In this document: one piece after another, positions 5,274-7,572 of the stretch
Numbering within the stretch: the stretch's first letter is position 1
Layout: each line of letters begins with the position of its first letter
Assembly (NCBI GenBank): GCA_945870085.1
Contig: CAMBQX010000086.1
Coordinates: forward strand, 1 to 7,572
DNA: 7,572 nt
Direction of reading: 5' to 3'
From: Bifidobacterium breve
Lineage (GTDB): Bacteria > Actinomycetota > Actinomycetes > S36-B12
Made by a program: the position numbers and the translations under genes
The notes under the pieces: model-generated
Databases searched by the model: none
What the model saw: only the letters and a program-made list of their open reading frames with translations
Told to the model about the DNA's origin: nothing

Positions 5274-6931
5274 GTCACATTGATGTTCAGCACGTTAGCT
5301 ACAGCCTCCCCGATGGCCGGGTACTTCTAGACGACATCACATTTCGTATTCCAGGCGGTGCGGTAGCTGCACTAGTTGGCCCAAACGGAGCCGGCAAGAC
5401 CACGCTACTTCGAATGATTGCCGCTGATATCTCACCGGACTCCGGCGCGATTGTGCACAGCGGCCGGCTCGCGGTGATGAGGCAATTCATCGGGCAGATG
5501 CACGAAGGCACGGTCCGTGATTTATTGCTTACGGTGAGTCCTCCACTGCTTCGAAATGCGGCGGCCGATCTTGACGCCGCTGAACTGCGCCTGCTGGAAA
5601 CCGATGACGAACCTTCACAAATGTCTTATGCGGGGGCCATTGCAGATTTTGGCGATGCAGGTGGCTATGAAGCCGAAGTGACTTGGGATGTGGTGTCGAT
5701 GGCCGCGATGGGGGAGACTTTCGAAACTGTTCGCAATCGCCGCGTGAGCACCCTTTCGGGTGGTGAGCAAAAGCGGATAGTGCTCGAGTACTTATTTCGC
5801 GGAGTCGAGGAGGTGCTGTTACTCGATGAGCCGGATAACTACCTAGATGTGCCGGGTAAAATCTGGCTTGAGCACCAACTCAAAACGACGGCGAAAACAG
5901 TGCTCTTAATCTCACATGATCGTGAATTACTAAATCAAGCAGCAACCCATGTTGTCAGTGTCGAGTTGGGTGCCGCCGGCAATAGCGTCTGGGTGCACGG
6001 GGGCAATTTCGATTCATTCCATGAGGCGCGTCGTGAGCGCTTCTCGCGCTTGGAAGAGCTGCGACGCAGGTGGGACGAAGAACTTATAAAACTACGTGCC
6101 TTGGTTTTGACTCTGCGTGAAAAAGCGAAGTTCAACGATGGTCTGGCCTCGCGGTATCAAGCCGCGGTCACTCGGCTGAAAAAGTTCGAGGAGGCTGGGC
6201 CACCACTTGAGGTGCCACGTGAGCAGAACGTAAACATGCGTCTACACGGTGGTCGCACGGCAAAACGCGCGGTCGTTGCCCAGCGCCTTGGACTAACCGG
6301 GCTCACCGAAGCATTTGATCTGGAGATTTGGTTCGGTGAGCGATTAGCGGTTCTTGGCGCTAACGGCTCCGGTAAGTCCCATCTACTTCGGCTCCTTGCC
6401 CGCGGCGGGTCAGACCCAGACATCGAACATCAACCGGTGAGTGAGGTAGCGATACCCGAAGTTGCGCATAGTGGCTCGGTGCGTTTAGGTTCGCGGGTGC
6501 GGCCGGGGTGGTTCGCCCAGACCCATGTGCGACCTGATCTAGCGGGGCGAACCCTGCTTGAGGTGCTACATCGCGGGGATGGGCGGCGGGTAGGGCTGCC
6601 CCGGGAATTGGCGGCTCGGGCCTTGGACCGCTATGAGTTGGCCGCGGCCGGGGAGCAAGTTTTCGATACTTTGTCCGGGGGTCAGCAGGCGCGCTTCCAG
6701 ATACTGCTCCTAGAGCTCTCTGGGGCGACAATGCTGCTACTTGATGAGCCCACAGACAACTTGGACCTAGCCAGCGCCGAGGCCCTAGAGATCGGCCTAA
6801 ATGCCTTTGACGGAAGTGTGGTGGCCGTGACCCACGACCGCTGGTTTGCCCGCAATTTCGATAGATTCTTGATCTTTGGCAGGGACGGCTCGGTGGCGGT
6901 GTCCGATGAACCAGTTTGGTCCGACTGGTGA
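5270..6931 (+). CDS. ABC-F family ATPase, two ATP-binding domains, no membrane part
   Basis: A 553-residue protein with two ABC domains and no transmembrane segment, as in ABC-F proteins that act on the ribosome rather than transport. Domain 1 has Walker A GPNGAGKT (37-44), signature LSGGEQ (162-167), Walker B with D186 and catalytic E187, and H216. Domain 2 has GANGSGKS (363-370), LSGGQQ (468-473), D492 and E493, and H522. All catalytic residues are intact. The charged, probably helical linker between them (about 251-310) is where ABC-F proteins reach towards the peptidyl-tRNA site. Sequences after the catalytic glutamates, DEPDNYLD and DEPTDNLD, differ from the widespread DEPTNHLD; I recall this as typical of an actinobacterial subgroup. 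It is coupled to truA by a four-base overlap. It could be a housekeeping translation factor or an antibiotic-protection protein; location favours the former. I cannot name a specific member. Confidence 0.9.
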   Translation: MSHIDVQHVSYSLPDGRVLLDDITFRIPGGAVAALVGPNGAGKTTLLRMIAADISPDSGAIVHSGRLAVMRQFIGQMHEGTVRDLLLTVSPPLLRNAAADLDAAELRLLETDDEPSQMSYAGAIADFGDAGGYEAEVTWDVVSMAAMGETFETVRNRRVSTLSGGEQKRIVLEYLFRGVEEVLLLDEPDNYLDVPGKIWLEHQLKTTAKTVLLISHDRELLNQAATHVVSVELGAAGNSVWVHGGNFDSFHEARRERFSRLEELRRRWDEELIKLRALVLTLREKAKFNDGLASRYQAAVTRLKKFEEAGPPLEVPREQNVNMRLHGGRTAKRAVVAQRLGLTGLTEAFDLEIWFGERLAVLGANGSGKSHLLRLLARGGSDPDIEHQPVSEVAIPEVAHSGSVRLGSRVRPGWFAQTHVRPDLAGRTLLEVLHRGDGRRVGLPRELAARALDRYELAAAGEQVFDTLSGGQQARFQILLLELSGATMLLLDEPTDNLDLASAEALEIGLNAFDGSVVAVTHDRWFARNFDRFLIFGRDGSVAVSDEPVWSDW

Positions 6932-7120
6932 AGATTACCGGGGATTCACCGGGTAGGCACACCCGATTTGGTGGGCGCCTGCTTCCGTGGGTACCCTTGG
7001 GGTCGCGCTTGGAGTTCGGTCCCGGATTTGATCCCGGGGTCCTGCTTCGGCCGGCCAAAAGCGTACTGAGAATGCACAAAAAACTGTAGTCCCAACGAGC
7101 GAATGTAAAGGTGGCGTCCC
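6932..7120 (+). promoter_or_regulatory. Non-coding leader before rplM with short hairpins
   Basis: These 189 bases separate the ABC-F gene from rplM. CGGGT (6950-6954) pairs with ACCCG (6961-6965), a weak stem with no U-run that might end the upstream message. GGTCCCGG (7018-7025) pairs with CCGGGGTC (7034-7041), including two wobbles. A perfect palindrome GGGTACCC is near 6989-6996. No clear -35/-10 pair was found, though rplM-rpsI normally forms a separate unit, so a promoter is expected here. L13 represses its own mRNA in E. coli and L13-type leaders occur in Firmicutes; whether this region does the same is open. Confidence 0.35.
7107..7114 (+). promoter_or_regulatory. rplM ribosome binding site, fixing a GTG start
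   Basis: AAAGGTGG ends six bases before GTG 7121-7123. The resulting protein has the usual actinobacterial length (147) and N-terminus, supporting GTG over any later start. Confidence 0.7.
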
Positions 7121-7564
7121 GTGCGCACGTACAGCCCCAAGTCTGGTGAGATCACCCGCACCTGGCACGTTATAGACGCAACCGACATCGTGCTCGGCCG
7201 CCTCGCCTCCCAAGCTGCGACATTGCTAAGAGGCAAGCACAAGACCATCTTCGCGCCACATGTTGATACCGGTGACTTCGTCATAATCATCAACGCTGAG
7301 AAAGTTGCGTTGACCGGATCAAAGAAGCAGCAGAAGATGGACTACCGCCACTCGGGTTTCCCGGGCGGCCTGCGCGCAACAAACTACGCCGAACTTTTGG
7401 AGACTAATCCGCGCCGCGTGCTTGAAAAGGCCGTCAAGGGGATGCTCCCGCACAACAAGCTCGGCCGTCAGCAGATCAAGAAGCTGAAGGTGTACTCCGG
7501 GTCTGAGCACCCACACACGGCCCAGCAACCGCTGCCGTTCACGATTTCCCAGGTCGCTCAGTAA
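7121..7564 (+). CDS. rplM: 50S ribosomal protein L13 (uL13)
   Basis: A 147-residue protein, the length I recall for mycobacterial L13. It is an early-assembling 23S rRNA-binding protein of the large subunit. Conserved blocks are RTWHVIDATDIVLGRLASQA (13-32), LLRGKHKTIFAPHVDTGDFV (35-54), YRHSGFPGGL (75-84), then LEKAVKGMLPHNKLGRQ (101-117) and SEHPHTAQQP (128-137), ending QVAQ. It starts with GTG behind a good ribosome binding site. The reading frame is complete, with TAA at 7562-7564 eight bases before the window ends. rpsI (S9) is the expected next gene but is outside the window. It probably begins a transcription unit separate from truA and the ABC-F gene, given the long leader. Confidence 0.97.
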   Translation: MRTYSPKSGEITRTWHVIDATDIVLGRLASQAATLLRGKHKTIFAPHVDTGDFVIIINAEKVALTGSKKQQKMDYRHSGFPGGLRATNYAELLETNPRRVLEKAVKGMLPHNKLGRQQIKKLKVYSGSEHPHTAQQPLPFTISQVAQ

Positions 7565-7572
7565 TTTCCGGC

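Noticed and set aside
7011..7045. Possible tRNA T-arm because of a GATCCCGGGG-like segment
   Set aside because: No acceptor stem, anticodon arm or complete T-loop could be assembled around it.
6360..7079. 239-codon open frame on the - strand opposite the ABC-F gene
   Set aside because: It is antisense to the second ATPase domain and leader, with Arg/Pro/Gly-rich low-complexity composition and no recognisable domain.
1..7572. Insertion sequences, CRISPR repeats or phage genes
   Set aside because: No transposase, integrase or regularly spaced repeats were seen; every long frame is explained by core genes or their shadows.

Overview
The window is a stretch of the core translation and transcription locus of an actinobacterium (Actinomycetota). 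Supporting points are the gene order infA-rpmJ-rpsM-rpsK-rpsD-rpoA-rplQ-truA followed by rplM, the 73-residue IF-1, the tails added to RpoA and L17 beyond their folded cores, the actinobacterial-style ABC-F protein, and three GTG starts. GC content looks like roughly 55-60% by eye, lower than Streptomyces or Mycobacterium, so an uncultured or environmental actinobacterium is plausible. I cannot place it more precisely. All ten genes lie on the + strand, and I see no mobile element, CRISPR array, rRNA or tRNA.

Layout. Bases 2-421 encode a small secreted protein resembling chagasin-type (I42) cysteine-protease inhibitors. Its true start may lie before the window. Bases 422-644 are a non-coding stretch with promoter-like elements and short hairpins leading to infA (645-866). 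rpmJ follows (920-1033), then a 183-nt non-coding gap with four successive short hairpins. This is the position occupied in E. coli by the S4-binding leader of the alpha operon. rpsM (1217-1594), rpsK (1646-2053) and rpsD (2094-2720) come next. A strong 11-bp hairpin sits just after rpsD, before the GTG-started rpoA (2803-3897), which is followed by rplQ (3940-4407). A terminator-like hairpin (4428-4463) lies immediately before truA (4476-5273). truA overlaps the start of an ABC-F ATPase gene (5270-6931) by four bases. A 189-nt non-coding leader then precedes rplM (7121-7564). The last eight bases after rplM hold nothing I can interpret; rpsI would be the expected next gene.

How the genes work together. 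infA, rpmJ, rpsM, rpsK, rpsD, rplQ and rplM supply an initiation factor and ribosomal proteins, rpoA supplies the RNA polymerase alpha subunit, and truA modifies tRNA anticodon stems. The ABC-F protein belongs to a family acting on the ribosome. Everything after the first gene is therefore gene-expression machinery and largely ordinary. The less ordinary points are the structured non-coding gaps (rpmJ-rpsM, rpsD-rpoA, rplQ-truA, ABC-F-rplM), the very acidic extension of RpoA, the truA start without a Shine-Dalgarno site behind a terminator-like hairpin, and a protease-inhibitor gene at the head of the cluster. I found no convincing evidence of an entirely new biological system.
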